DNA from: Streptomyces sp. NRRL F-2664
GTDB taxonomy: Bacteria; Actinomycetota; Actinomycetes; Streptomycetales; Streptomycetaceae
Length of the DNA stretch: 64,000 nt
Reading direction: 5' to 3'
NCBI RefSeq assembly: GCF_000719345.1
Contig: NZ_JOFX01000028.1
Location: 1-64,000, forward strand
Positions 1-8,275 of this stretch are shown here, in pieces (position 1 is the first letter of the stretch; each line of letters starts with the position of its first letter). Below the pieces are notes generated by a model, which saw only the letters and a list, made by a program, of their open reading frames with translations, searched no databases and was not told the DNA's origin. Position numbers and translations under genes: made by a program.

Positions 1-410
1 GGGCGGTGGGGTGGGGACACGGCGGAGTGTCCCCGCAGGACGAGCGCGCGACCTCCGAGTACAGCCGCGATCGCTCGAACGCGCCGAGCCGAGGAGACAC
101 TCCGGCGGGGCACCACCCCACACAGCACCGACACCGAGCAGCAAAATCCAGCCCCGCCGGCGCTTGAGGCGCGGGGCCTGGGGCAGCGCCCCAGCAACCA
201 CCGACCGGCATCACCACCACCGCACACGCGCAGCCCGACCCACGCCGGGTGGGTGACCCGTTCGACCAGGCCTTCGATCACCTCGGCCAGTACGGGGTGG
301 TCGATGCCGCGCAGGGCGGCCAGGTCGAGGCCGGACAGGTCCGGCAGGCGGCCGGTGCAGCCCGGGGCATGGGCCGGGCCCGGGGCCGGGTCCTGACGTT
401 TCGTCACCAT
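1..410 (-). CDS. FxSxx-COOH-like small peptide, C-terminus apparently replaced; runs off window edge
   Basis: This is the last gene of the minus-strand operon and starts at ATG 410 behind an AGGGGGAG-like ribosome binding site. Residues 22-50 carry a segment reading LPDLSGLDLAALRGIDHPVL followed by AEVIEGLVER, which resembles the conserved region of FxSxx-COOH RiPP precursors found near SAV_2336-type genes. In that family the chain ends soon after with F-x-S-x-x. Here the frame instead reads through, from about residue 59, into low-complexity Cys/Gly/Arg-rich sequence that includes a dispersed intergenic repeat (151-194), and it stays open to base 1. I see no FxSxx end. It may be a damaged precursor, or only the first ~58 codons may matter. 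The family assignment is from memory of the motif and moderately uncertain. Confidence 0.5.
   Translation of the reverse strand, partial: MVTKRQDPAPGPAHAPGCTGRLPDLSGLDLAALRGIDHPVLAEVIEGLVERVTHPAWVGLRVCGGGDAGRWLLGRCPRPRASSAGGAGFCCSVSVLCGVVPRRSVSSARRVRAIAAVLGGRALVLRGHSAVSPPHR
151..194. repeat. Dispersed intergenic repeat with two stem-loops
   Basis: Two adjacent hairpins are visible: GCCCCGC (151-157) pairs with GCGGGGC (171-177), and CTGGGGC (178-184) pairs with GCCCCAG (188-194). The core with CGCCGGCGCTTGAGGCGC resembles a repeat common between Streptomyces genes. A diverged copy of its core lies at 16622-16644. It may act as a terminator, and it lies inside the open frame of the small peptide gene. 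Confidence 0.6.
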
Positions 411-489
411 GTGGCGCCGCTCCCCCTGTCGCGTCGCATTCCGGACGGTCCCCTGCCCTTTCCCGCCGCCCGGGCGGCGGAAACGGCCG

Positions 490-3400
490 TCACCGCCCCG
501 CCTCCAGGGCCCGTACCCGCGCGCGGAGCCCCTCGGAGCGCCCGTCGGGGTCGCTGCCGATCCGCTTCCACAGCTGCAGGGCCGCGCGGTACTCCTCCAG
601 GGCGGCCCTGGGCCGGGCGAGCCGTTCCAGCACGGCCCCGCGGGACTCCTGCACGCGGGCCGCGAGGCGGAGGGCGGTGTCCTCGCGGCCTGCGCCCCGA
701 CCGTCGTGCTCCTCGCGGCCCTCGTGGTCGTCGCGGCCCTCCCGGTCGGCCTCCAGCGCGGCCCGCCACGCCAGCCGGTAGGACTCGGCCGCCCGGTCCA
801 GGCGGTCCGCGGCCCGCGTGTGGCCGTGGATCTCCTGCTGCACGTCGCCGTGGTCGCGCCAGGCGCGGGCCCGCTCCAGCGGGCCGCGGCTGTTGCGGAC
901 GGCCAGTTCCAGCAGGTACTCCGCCTCCCGGAGGTCGACCGCGTCGTTCTCGTACGCGTGCCGCAGCCGCAGCCCGGTCGCCAGCCTCGTCAGCCGGTGC
1001 GCGGCGCCCGGGTCGGACTGCGGGACGGCGGCCCGGCTCTCGCGCAGGACGCGTACGGCCGCCCCGGTGAACCGGCGTCCGCCGGCGCTCCGGGCCCGGT
1101 CGAGGAGTACCTCGCCCCACTCGGGCAGGAGTTCCCGGAAGGCCTCCCCGTCGCGGGGCAGGAGCCGTCGGGCGCGGCCGTACGCCTCGGCCGCGTCTTC
1201 GAGCGCCGCCGGGTCGGCGTCCCGCGCGTACCGCTCGCGGTGCACCCGGGCCAGGCACAGCAGGGCGGCCACCCGCAGCTCGGTGTCCCCGCCGGTCTCG
1301 TGCAGGGCGGCGGCCAGCTGCTCGGCGGCGTCCTCCAGCCGCGCGGGGAGGTGCCGCAGGGCGTCGGCCAGTTCTACGCGCACCTGTGCGGGGGCCGGCG
1401 GGGCGGCGGCGAGGGCCGCCGCGAGGCGGGCCGCCGCCTGTTCGGCCAGGGCGGTGCGTTCGGCCGGGTCGGGGGTGCGGGGCAGCAGGGCCAGCAGGAC
1501 GCGGCCGAGCGCCAGGTGCAGCTCGGGGTACGACTCGGTGGCAGCCGCGTCCGGGGCCGTGTCCTGGGCGGTGCCCGGTTCCGGGGGCCCGCCGGGAGGG
1601 GGGCCGCCCGGAACCGGGCCCGCCAGGATTTCGAGGGCGGCACGGGCCTCGCGCAGGGCGCCCGGGTCCTCGCGCAGCCCGCTCAGCCGGATCAGGGTCT
1701 CGGCCCGCCGCACCGCGCAGTCCCGGCGCAGTTCCGGTTCGGCCGTGGCGGCCGCGGCCGCCGCCGCGAACTCGCGGTCGGCCGCTGCGAGGAGGTCGGG
1801 GTCCGGGCCGGTGGCCAGCGCCCGTTCGTACAGCACCCGTCCGCGGACCGCCCACGCCGCGGCCGTCCGCAGTCCGGTCAGGGCCCGCTCCGCCTCGGCG
1901 AGGAGTTCCGGGTCCCGTTCGGCCGTCCACAGCCGCAGCAGTGCCCCCGCCAGTTCCGTCTCGGCCTCCTCCGGCGGGTCCGCGGGGCCGGGCGGGGCGG
2001 TGACCGCCCGGCGCAGGACCGCGACGGCCTCGTGCAGGGCCCGTGCGCCCGCGTCACCGTCGGCGTCTGCGTCCGCGAGCCGGTCGCGGGCCGTGCGCAC
2101 CGCGCCGGCCCGTGCGAGCGGGGGGACCGTCGACGGTCCGCGTACGGGTGGCCCCTCCGGCGGCATCCCGGGCAGGTAGCGTCGTACGACTTTGGCCGAA
2201 ACCTGTGCGAAGGCCTGGGTGAGCCTCCCCTCCGGCGCGTGTTCCTCGTCGTCGTCGCCGCCCGTGACGGCCGGTGCCGGCGGTACACCGGTGAGTTGTG
2301 CGACGGCGAGCGCGGGGAAGTTGCGTACGCCGGCCCCGAAGTGCGTCCGTACGTACTCGGAGCAGTGCTTGAGCACCAGCGCGGCCTCGTCCCGGCCCAG
2401 CGGCCCCAGCAGGACGTCCTGTACCCCGGGGACGAACTCGTACCAGTGCCCCGGCCCCGGCCCGGTGCGTCGGAGCAGTCCGCTGAGCAGGACCTCCGCC
2501 AGGTCCGAAGGCTCGGAGTCGGGGAGCATGGTGCGCTGCACGAGCCGCATCACGGGCAGCGTGAGGGGGGCCGCCGACAGGTAGACGGCGAGCTGCACGG
2601 CGCGGGGCGCGGCCGAGGAGCGGAACCGCGCGACGAGTTCGCGGGGCAGGCGGACGGTGGGAGGCGGGGGGACGGGCGCGGCGGGGTGGTCGGCCCGTAC
2701 GCGGCCCACCTCGGCGGCGACCGGCCCGGTGCCGAGGCCGGCGACGAGCCGGGCCCACGCCCCGAGGGCGGTCGGGCTGGGCGGCAGCACCGGCACGGCG
2801 AGTCCGCCCGCGGGCCGCCCGGGCAGTGCCGGACGGTCCGGGCGGAACCACAGCTTCTGGCCGGCGCCCTCCAGCCGGGCGAGGGTGCCGCGTTCGGTGG
2901 GGAGCCAGCTGCGCCCCCACAGCCGCTGCGGCAGCGGCTGGACGACCACGCACGGGGTGCACTGGGCCCAGCGGTGCAGCAGCCGCTGGGCGGCGCCCTC
3001 GCGCCACAGCGGGCCGGCGCAGTCGGAGACCATCATGGTCAGGGCGCGGCCGGTCGGGTCGCGCAGCTGGTCCCCGGAGCGCAGTCCGGCGCCCGGTACG
3101 GGGCCGCGCCCGAGGGCGGCCGTGCCGTCCGGGCGGCGGTGCAGATGGTGCACCTGCACGTCCCGGAAGGCCCCGAGGCGCTCGCACACGGACCGCAGTT
3201 CCTCGAACATGTCCTGCCAGACGGCCATGGAGGGGGAGGCGTCCATCACGAGCCGTACGGTCGCCTCGCGGCGGCTCTCCGGTCTGAGGACGGGGATGAA
3301 CAGGCCGAGGGCGCGGGCGCTGGCGTCGGCGGTGGCTCCCTCGTCGACGACCAGCCGGGTGGGCGGGGCCGGGGGGCGGTGCCGCTGGAGGGCGCGCAGG

Positions 3401-3858
3401 GCCCGCTGGACGTCGAGGATGCGGGGCAGGGCGGCGGCGCCGGGCACGCGCACGGGTACTCCGTGCTCCTCGGGCGACTCCTCCTGCGTCCCGCCGCCGG
3501 TGTCGACGGCCGGGTGGGCCCCGGGGGCGTGGAGGTGGAGCGGGTCATCGGTGTCGGTGTCCGCGCGTACGGGTTCCGCCGGTTCCGCGGCGGGACCGTC
3601 GGGGTCCGCCTCGCGGTCCGGCGGGCGGGCGCCGGGCAGGGCCGGTCCGGGTCCGTGCATGTGCCCGGCGAGCCACAGGGCGTCGGCGAGCTCCTCGGCG
3701 GACGGGTCGAGGCCGGCGGCCCGTAGCAGCACGGCCAGTTCGCGGACACCGGGTGCGGCGGGCGGCGGGTGCTGCGCGGTGGAGCACGGGGGCGCGGAGG
3801 GTCCGGGTCCGGGTTCCGGTACGGCGGGTCCGGGTTCGGGTGCGGCGGGTTCGGGCAC
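490..3858 (-). CDS. SAV_2336-type protein with vWA-like domain and TPR-rich C-terminus
   Basis: This 1122-residue protein starts at GTG 3858, six bases after the MoxR stop. A short SAV_2336-like N-terminal helix region (about residues 38-66, with LADALWLAGHM) follows a Pro/Glu repeat leader. A von Willebrand A-like domain sits around residues 195-420: the MIDAS-type D-x-S-x-S is DASPS at 206-210, and a second acidic strand is MMVSDC at 275-280. The C-terminal half is Ala/Leu/Arg-rich tandem helices typical of TPR arrays. With its MoxR and VMAP-like neighbours it fits the vWA component of the vWA-MoxR-VMAP conflict systems described in actinobacteria. It probably acts as adaptor or scaffold in the cytoplasm, since no signal peptide or membrane segment is seen. 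The effector role is unknown. Confidence 0.8.
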   Translation of the reverse strand: MPEPAAPEPGPAVPEPGPGPSAPPCSTAQHPPPAAPGVRELAVLLRAAGLDPSAEELADALWLAGHMHGPGPALPGARPPDREADPDGPAAEPAEPVRADTDTDDPLHLHAPGAHPAVDTGGGTQEESPEEHGVPVRVPGAAALPRILDVQRALRALQRHRPPAPPTRLVVDEGATADASARALGLFIPVLRPESRREATVRLVMDASPSMAVWQDMFEELRSVCERLGAFRDVQVHHLHRRPDGTAALGRGPVPGAGLRSGDQLRDPTGRALTMMVSDCAGPLWREGAAQRLLHRWAQCTPCVVVQPLPQRLWGRSWLPTERGTLARLEGAGQKLWFRPDRPALPGRPAGGLAVPVLPPSPTALGAWARLVAGLGTGPVAAEVGRVRADHPAAPVPPPPTVRLPRELVARFRSSAAPRAVQLAVYLSAAPLTLPVMRLVQRTMLPDSEPSDLAEVLLSGLLRRTGPGPGHWYEFVPGVQDVLLGPLGRDEAALVLKHCSEYVRTHFGAGVRNFPALAVAQLTGVPPAPAVTGGDDDEEHAPEGRLTQAFAQVSAKVVRRYLPGMPPEGPPVRGPSTVPPLARAGAVRTARDRLADADADGDAGARALHEAVAVLRRAVTAPPGPADPPEEAETELAGALLRLWTAERDPELLAEAERALTGLRTAAAWAVRGRVLYERALATGPDPDLLAAADREFAAAAAAATAEPELRRDCAVRRAETLIRLSGLREDPGALREARAALEILAGPVPGGPPPGGPPEPGTAQDTAPDAAATESYPELHLALGRVLLALLPRTPDPAERTALAEQAAARLAAALAAAPPAPAQVRVELADALRHLPARLEDAAEQLAAALHETGGDTELRVAALLCLARVHRERYARDADPAALEDAAEAYGRARRLLPRDGEAFRELLPEWGEVLLDRARSAGGRRFTGAAVRVLRESRAAVPQSDPGAAHRLTRLATGLRLRHAYENDAVDLREAEYLLELAVRNSRGPLERARAWRDHGDVQQEIHGHTRAADRLDRAAESYRLAWRAALEADREGRDDHEGREEHDGRGAGREDTALRLAARVQESRGAVLERLARPRAALEEYRAALQLWKRIGSDPDGRSEGLRARVRALEAGR

Positions 3859-3864
3859 GGTCGG

Positions 3865-4893
3865 TCACCTGGGGCGGTCGAGGCGCTGGATGAGCAGGTC
3901 GGCGAGGTCCTCCCGGGTCGCCGGGGAGGCGTAGTGGGTGAGGTAGACGGCGTTGAGGAGCTGGTCGGCGGCGACCAGCTCGGACTGGGAGCGGCCCAGG
4001 AACTCGCGGATCAGTTCGCCGCCGCGGCGGGCGGCCTCCTCGCCGAGGTGGGCGCGGACCAGGGTGGCGAGCCGTTTCTCGCCGGGCTGGCCGAGCCGCA
4101 GCTGGATGCAGCGCCGCAGCAGGGCGGCGGGGAAGTCCCGTTCCCCGTTGCTGGTGAGGATGATGAAGGGGAAGGCGCGGCAGCGGACGCGGCCGCCGCG
4201 CACGGTCACCTTCGTGCCGTCGTCGGTGAGCACCTCGACCTCGGGTTCGGTGTCGGCGACCCGTTCCAGCTCGGGCAGGGCGAACTCCCCTTCCTCCAGG
4301 ACGTTCAGGAGGTCGTTGGGGAGGTCGATGTCGCTCTTGTCGAGTTCGTCGACGAGGAGCACGCGGGGGCGTGCGGTGGGCAGCAGGGCGGTGCCGAGGG
4401 GGCCGAGCCGGATGTACTTGCCGATGCCGGGGACGGCGGCGCCGTCCGGTCGGCCGGCCGCGGCTGCGCCGCCGGCGGCGAGTTGCACGTCCTGGAGCCG
4501 GGCGAGGGCGTCGTAGCGGTAGAGCCCGTCCTGGAGGACGGTCCTGGACACCACCGGCCAGCGCAGGACGCGGCCCAGCTTCAGCTCGTGGGCGACGGAG
4601 TGCGCGAGGGTGGACTTCCCGGTTCCGGGGAAGCCCGTCACCAGCAGCGGCCGCCGCAGGTACAGGGCCGCGTTGATGGCCTCCAGTTCCTCCGGTTCGG
4701 GCCGGTGCAGTTCGGCGGCCTGCCGGTGTGCTCCGAGCCGTCGGGCGATGTTGCCCTCGGCGCCGACGGCGGGGCGGTCCGGTGTCCCGACGGGCCCCCC
4801 GTCGAAGTTCCGCCAGGGCGGCGGGTCGGGCAGGGCGTCGATGCCGTCGTGGGGCTCGCCGGCCCCGCGGTAGATGAGCCACTCGTCGTTCAT
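3865..4893 (-). CDS. MoxR-type AAA+ ATPase
   Basis: This 342-residue AAA+ ATPase starts at ATG 4893 behind GAGGGAGGG. It shows Walker A GFPGTGKST (about residue 90), Walker B VLLVDELDK, a sensor-1 strand ILTSNGERDFP and an arginine-finger-like LLRRC. The reading frame extends further upstream, but the strong ribosome binding site and family length favour this start. MoxR ATPases remodel or activate vWA partners. The partner here is probably the product of the next gene, which begins six bases after this stop. The frame is compact, so the two are likely translated from one message and may form a complex with the upstream protease-like protein. Confidence 0.88.
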   Translation of the reverse strand: MNDEWLIYRGAGEPHDGIDALPDPPPWRNFDGGPVGTPDRPAVGAEGNIARRLGAHRQAAELHRPEPEELEAINAALYLRRPLLVTGFPGTGKSTLAHSVAHELKLGRVLRWPVVSRTVLQDGLYRYDALARLQDVQLAAGGAAAAGRPDGAAVPGIGKYIRLGPLGTALLPTARPRVLLVDELDKSDIDLPNDLLNVLEEGEFALPELERVADTEPEVEVLTDDGTKVTVRGGRVRCRAFPFIILTSNGERDFPAALLRRCIQLRLGQPGEKRLATLVRAHLGEEAARRGGELIREFLGRSQSELVAADQLLNAVYLTHYASPATREDLADLLIQRLDRPR

Positions 4894-4955
4894 GGTGGTG
4901 TTTCCCTCCCTCGGATCCGCCGGGCGGGGCGCGGTGGTCGCGGTCGCAGGTGCCG

Positions 4956-7199
4956 TCACAGGTCGCCGTGGAGCGGCTCGACGTCGGGCAGCGGCCGCGC
5001 CGGGTCCTCCCACACCAGCCCGGTCCCGGCCGACCAGTAGGCGTCGGGGTCCGCACCGTAGGCCCTGCCCCGCAGGGTCTGCAGCCGTACCGGCAGGACC
5101 TCCGCCCGGCCCGCGTCGGCCAGTTCCTCCCGCAGCCCGCGGTGGAACGGCGCGCACGAGGCGCGGGGGTCCGGAGGCGGCCTGCGGGTGACGGCGACCC
5201 CGTAGCCGGCGTCCCGTACCGCGTGCAGCGATCCCAGCGTGGGCTCCTGGTCCGCCGCCCGGCAGTGGACGGGGACGGTGTTGTCCGGCAGAGCCGACAG
5301 CCAGGCGGCGGAGGGGGCGCGCGGGCGGCCCCCCGCGCAGTCGGCCCGTTCGTCCTGGAGCGGTCCCGCCTGGACCCGGGCCCACCGGTCGGCGGCGCGG
5401 GCGGCCTCGCGGTCGGCCGGGTGGGCGTCCGCGGCTCCCGCGCGGGCGCCGGGGCGGCTCGGGTGGGGGCCGGGGTCGCCCGGATGGGTTCCCAGGTCGC
5501 CCGGGTGGGTTCCGGGGTCGCCCGGGTGGGGGCAGCCGGGGCCGTGGGCGGTCGCGCGGCCTCCGGCGTGGCGCAGCACCACGGGCCGCTGCACGCCCAG
5601 TGGTACGCCGCCGGCGACCACCCAGTCCTCGACCGGAAGGCCGAACAGCTCGGGTGCCACGGCCACTTCGAGCAGGGCCGCCGCGACGTGGGTGTCGCAC
5701 CTGCGGAAGGCTTCGGCGAGCGGGGCCCGTAACCGTTCGGGCAGGCCGGCCACGGTGGCCCGGACGCCCGAGTCCACGGGGGTCAGCCGTCCGGGATGGG
5801 CCGGGCCGGCCAGTACGGAGACCCGCCAGTCGTAGAGGTGCTCCCAGCCGTGCGCCCACACCTCCAGGAGGACCGAGGATCCGGGCGGCAGTCCGCCCGT
5901 GCGGCGGTGCGGACCTGCCGCCGCCCGCCCGGCCGAGGCGCGGCGGCGGCGCTCCCGCTCGGCGAGGCCCCGCTCGTGGCGTTCGCCGAGTTCCCGCCGC
6001 AGGGGCCGCCACAGCCGCTCGGCCGTGGCCCGTACCCAGTCCCACAGCTCCTCGTCGGCGCCGGGGGCCGGGGGCTCACGGTATTCGGCCACGCTGACGT
6101 CGGTCGCGTAGCGGAGCATGGCCGCGGCCTCCCCCGTCCCGGCCGGCGGGTCGTACAGCAGCCCGAGCCCGTCGCGCCAGCTCAGGGGGGCCGGCGGCTG
6201 CGGGTCCGGCTCCTCGCCGCGGGCCGCCTCGACCAGGGTCCGTACGGCTTCGGAGGAGCTGGGCGGGGGCAGTTCGGCGAGGAGTCCGTACAGGGTGGTG
6301 CGTTCGCCGGGGGTGAGCCGGCCGCGGCTCCCGTACGGGTCCCGCTCCTGCGGCGGGAGTTCGCCGTGCACGTCGGTCCAGGTCCGGCGGTTGTCGAGGT
6401 CGCTGAGGTGCTGGTCGTAGTGGTGGAGGTCGTGGGCCTGCATGATCCGCCGGTAGAGCCCGACCTGGCCCCGGGCGGCCGTGGGGAGGGTGCGCAGCTG
6501 GACGACGGAGACGGCCAGTCCGCCGCCGCCCGTCTGCCGGCGGGCCTTGACGACGCCGACGACCTCGCCGCGGGCGAGGTCCACGACGGGCCCTCCGGAC
6601 ATGCCGGGGTCGATCTCGTCGTCGTCGGCGAGGCGGATGGCGGCGCCGTTCCCGGCGGTGCCGCGCAGCCGGGTGGTGCGGCCGGTGATCTCGGGGGTGC
6701 CGAGGTCCTCGGTGCAGCCGAAGTAGGCGACCTCGTCGAAGCGCGGCCGGGAGCGGTCGGTGAGCCAGACGCAGGCGTGCGAGACCGGGGCGAGGACCCT
6801 GATCAGCGCGAGATCGGGCAGGTCCCACAGGGCGTGCCGGCCGGGCCGGCGTTCCTCCAGGCGCTCGGGCAGTACGCATTCCACGCGCCCGGTGACCGTC
6901 CCGGTGACGGCGCCGGGCGCGCCGTGGCCGCCGTGGCGGGGTCTGCCGGAGTGGAAGGTGATGCCGACCTCGCGGCCCGTCAGACGCACGGCGGCTCCCC
7001 CTTCGCCGACCACGTGCGCACACGTCAGGACCCAGCCGGGGGCGATGAAGAAACCGCTCCCCCAGGTGGGACCGGTCCGATGGCTGCCGGGGGTGTCATA
7101 CCCGCCCGGCGGGGCGTGGACGCGTACCGTCGCCGCCTGGACGAGGGGTTCGAGGAGCTCGAAGGCGCGCGCCGTCCCGGTCGTGCGCCCGTCGGTCAT
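4956..7199 (-). CDS. Trypsin-like serine protease with VMAP-type C-terminal region
   Basis: This 747-residue protein starts at ATG 7199 with a G-rich ribosome binding site. Residues 45-215 form a trypsin/HtrA-like domain with the full triad: His62 in LTCAHV, Asp129 in DLALIRV and Ser201 in DPGMSGGPV. There is no signal peptide, so it is presumably cytoplasmic. A helical segment follows (about 240-380), then a large C-terminal region that I read as VMAP-type from its length and its MoxR/vWA neighbours. A Pro/Gly/His-rich heptad repeat (around residues 555-580) interrupts it and is encoded by a 21-bp tandem repeat. It is the first gene of a four-gene operon. In this family the protease-like domain is thought to be triggered by the ATPase module. 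The substrate is unknown. Confidence 0.78.
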   Translation of the reverse strand: MTDGRTTGTARAFELLEPLVQAATVRVHAPPGGYDTPGSHRTGPTWGSGFFIAPGWVLTCAHVVGEGGAAVRLTGREVGITFHSGRPRHGGHGAPGAVTGTVTGRVECVLPERLEERRPGRHALWDLPDLALIRVLAPVSHACVWLTDRSRPRFDEVAYFGCTEDLGTPEITGRTTRLRGTAGNGAAIRLADDDEIDPGMSGGPVVDLARGEVVGVVKARRQTGGGGLAVSVVQLRTLPTAARGQVGLYRRIMQAHDLHHYDQHLSDLDNRRTWTDVHGELPPQERDPYGSRGRLTPGERTTLYGLLAELPPPSSSEAVRTLVEAARGEEPDPQPPAPLSWRDGLGLLYDPPAGTGEAAAMLRYATDVSVAEYREPPAPGADEELWDWVRATAERLWRPLRRELGERHERGLAERERRRRASAGRAAAGPHRRTGGLPPGSSVLLEVWAHGWEHLYDWRVSVLAGPAHPGRLTPVDSGVRATVAGLPERLRAPLAEAFRRCDTHVAAALLEVAVAPELFGLPVEDWVVAGGVPLGVQRPVVLRHAGGRATAHGPGCPHPGDPGTHPGDLGTHPGDPGPHPSRPGARAGAADAHPADREAARAADRWARVQAGPLQDERADCAGGRPRAPSAAWLSALPDNTVPVHCRAADQEPTLGSLHAVRDAGYGVAVTRRPPPDPRASCAPFHRGLREELADAGRAEVLPVRLQTLRGRAYGADPDAYWSAGTGLVWEDPARPLPDVEPLHGDL
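5474..5536. repeat. Three tandem 21-bp units inside the VMAP-like gene
   Basis: Units at 5474-5494, 5495-5515 and 5516-5536 share GGTCGCCCGGGTGGG with few changes, and a degenerate partial unit precedes them. Each unit keeps frame and adds seven residues (T/P-H-P-G-D-P/L-G). It probably varies in copy number by slippage and forms a flexible linker. Confidence 0.85.
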
Positions 7200-7333
7200 C
7201 CGCGCCCCCCGCCCGCTGGTGAGACGTCCAGGCTAGCGCCGGCGGAGCCGGCGCCGGGAGGTCTCGCGGACGCCGCGGATTATCCTGGCGGGAAACATTC
7301 CCTGCACATCCACATCACGGCACGGAGCCCGAC

Positions 7334-7519
7334 TTGTACTTCACCGATCGCGGCATCGAGGAGTTGGAGAAGCGGCGCGGCGAGGAGGAGGTCACCTTCG
7401 AGTGGCTCGCCGAGCAGCTGCGCACGTTCGTCGACCTCAACCCGGACTTCGAGGTCCCGGTGGAACGCCTGGCCACCTGGCTGGCCCGGCTGGACGACGA
7501 GGACGACGAGGACGAGTAG
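7334..7519 (+). CDS. DUF6104 family small acidic protein
   Basis: This 61-residue protein starts at TTG 7334 and begins MYFTDRGIEELEKRRGEEEV. The sequence is highly conserved in Streptomyces (I recognise the DUF6104 family) and its function is unknown. The C-terminus is strongly acidic, with Asp/Glu at nearly every position after residue 53. It is divergent from the VMAP operon, and the 134-bp gap between them must hold both promoters. No conserved catalytic residues or membrane segments are seen. A hairpin just after the stop suggests a single-gene transcript. Confidence 0.85.
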   Translation: MYFTDRGIEELEKRRGEEEVTFEWLAEQLRTFVDLNPDFEVPVERLATWLARLDDEDDEDE

Positions 7520-7520
7520 T

Positions 7521-7552
7521 CCGAGCGGCCGGCCGGGACGCCGGCCCCTCGG
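7521..7552 (+). terminator. Terminator hairpin after the DUF6104 gene
   Basis: CCGAG-C-GGCCGGC (7521-7533) pairs with GCCGGCC-C-CTCGG (7540-7552), a 12-bp stem with one internal mismatch and a 6-base loop, starting directly after the stop codon. Confidence 0.6.
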
Positions 7553-7651
7553 TCCGTCCCGGCCCGGTGTTTGGCCGAATCGGCCGGACCGGGGTGGGGT
7601 GCTGACGGGCCGGGACTGCCGGGGCCGGCCGCACCGTGGGGCCCGGTCCGT

Positions 7652-7695
7652 GCGCAGAGGGGCCCGTCCGCGGCTGCGGACGGGCCCCTCTGCGC
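7652..7695. terminator. Bidirectional terminator downstream of sodN
   Basis: There is a perfect 20-bp stem, 7652-7671 against 7676-7695, with loop GGCT. It lies about 14 bases past the sodN stop on the minus strand. In S. coelicolor the processed 3' end of sodN mRNA forms a small RNA, and this hairpin would be its 3' boundary. Confidence 0.85.
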
Positions 7696-7708
7696 GTGGA
7701 GGAAAGGC

Positions 7709-8104
7709 TCAGGCGGCCTTGGTCTCCCAGAAGATGCGGTCGATCTCGGCGATGAGGTCGAGCGCCTTCTGGCCGGTCGCCGGGTCGTTGGACGCCTTGG
7801 CGGCCGAGAGGGCCTTCAGGGTGTCGTTGACCAGGGTGTGCAGCTGCGGGTACTTCTCGAAGTGCGGCGGCTTGAAGTAGTCGCTCCAGAGCACCGAGAC
7901 GTGGTGCTTGGCGAGCTCGGCGCGCTGCTCCTTGATGGTGATGGCACGCGCGCGGAAGTCGGCGTCGTCGTTGGCCTGGTACTTCTCCTGCACGGCCTTG
8001 ACGGACTCGGCCTCGATGCGGGCCTGGGCAGGGTCGTACACGCCGCACGGCAGGTCGCAGTGGGCGGAGACCTTCGCCTTGGGGGCGAAGAGGCGGGAAA
8101 GCAT
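7709..8104 (-). CDS. sodN: Nickel-dependent superoxide dismutase
   Basis: This gene encodes the Ni-SOD precursor (131 residues), which disproportionates superoxide in the cytoplasm. The diagnostic nickel hook HCDLPCGVYDP starts at His15, so the 14-residue leader MLSRLFAPKAKVSA has exactly the length removed by the SodX peptidase to expose the N-terminal His ligand. The remainder is a four-helix bundle. It starts at ATG 8104 behind GAGGAGGAC. It is divergent from its maturation protease gene sodX, the usual arrangement. In S. coelicolor nickel induces sodN, and a 3'-UTR fragment of its mRNA silences the iron enzyme gene sodF under Nur control. Confidence 0.97.
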   Translation of the reverse strand: MLSRLFAPKAKVSAHCDLPCGVYDPAQARIEAESVKAVQEKYQANDDADFRARAITIKEQRAELAKHHVSVLWSDYFKPPHFEKYPQLHTLVNDTLKALSAAKASNDPATGQKALDLIAEIDRIFWETKAA

Positions 8105-8275
8105 GGAGTTTGTCCTCCTCGTGATCGTCTTCTCAAGGGGGAGATTACTCGCTGGGGAAGCGGATTTCGCGGGCGCCCCCATGGGCTTGGGACAAAAGTC
8201 CAGGGCCACGGCCGGACCGGTGAGCGAACGTACGGGACCGTGCGGCAGCATGCGGGAGTGACGAGGAGGACACCC

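Noticed and set aside
409..3726. Very long open frame on the plus strand opposite the vWA/TPR gene
   Set aside because: It is antisense to a gene with clear domains. High GC content keeps other frames open, and the translation has no recognisable motif.
5474..5536. Possible CRISPR-like repeats
   Set aside because: The units are contiguous 21-mers with no spacers and stay in frame within a coding sequence.
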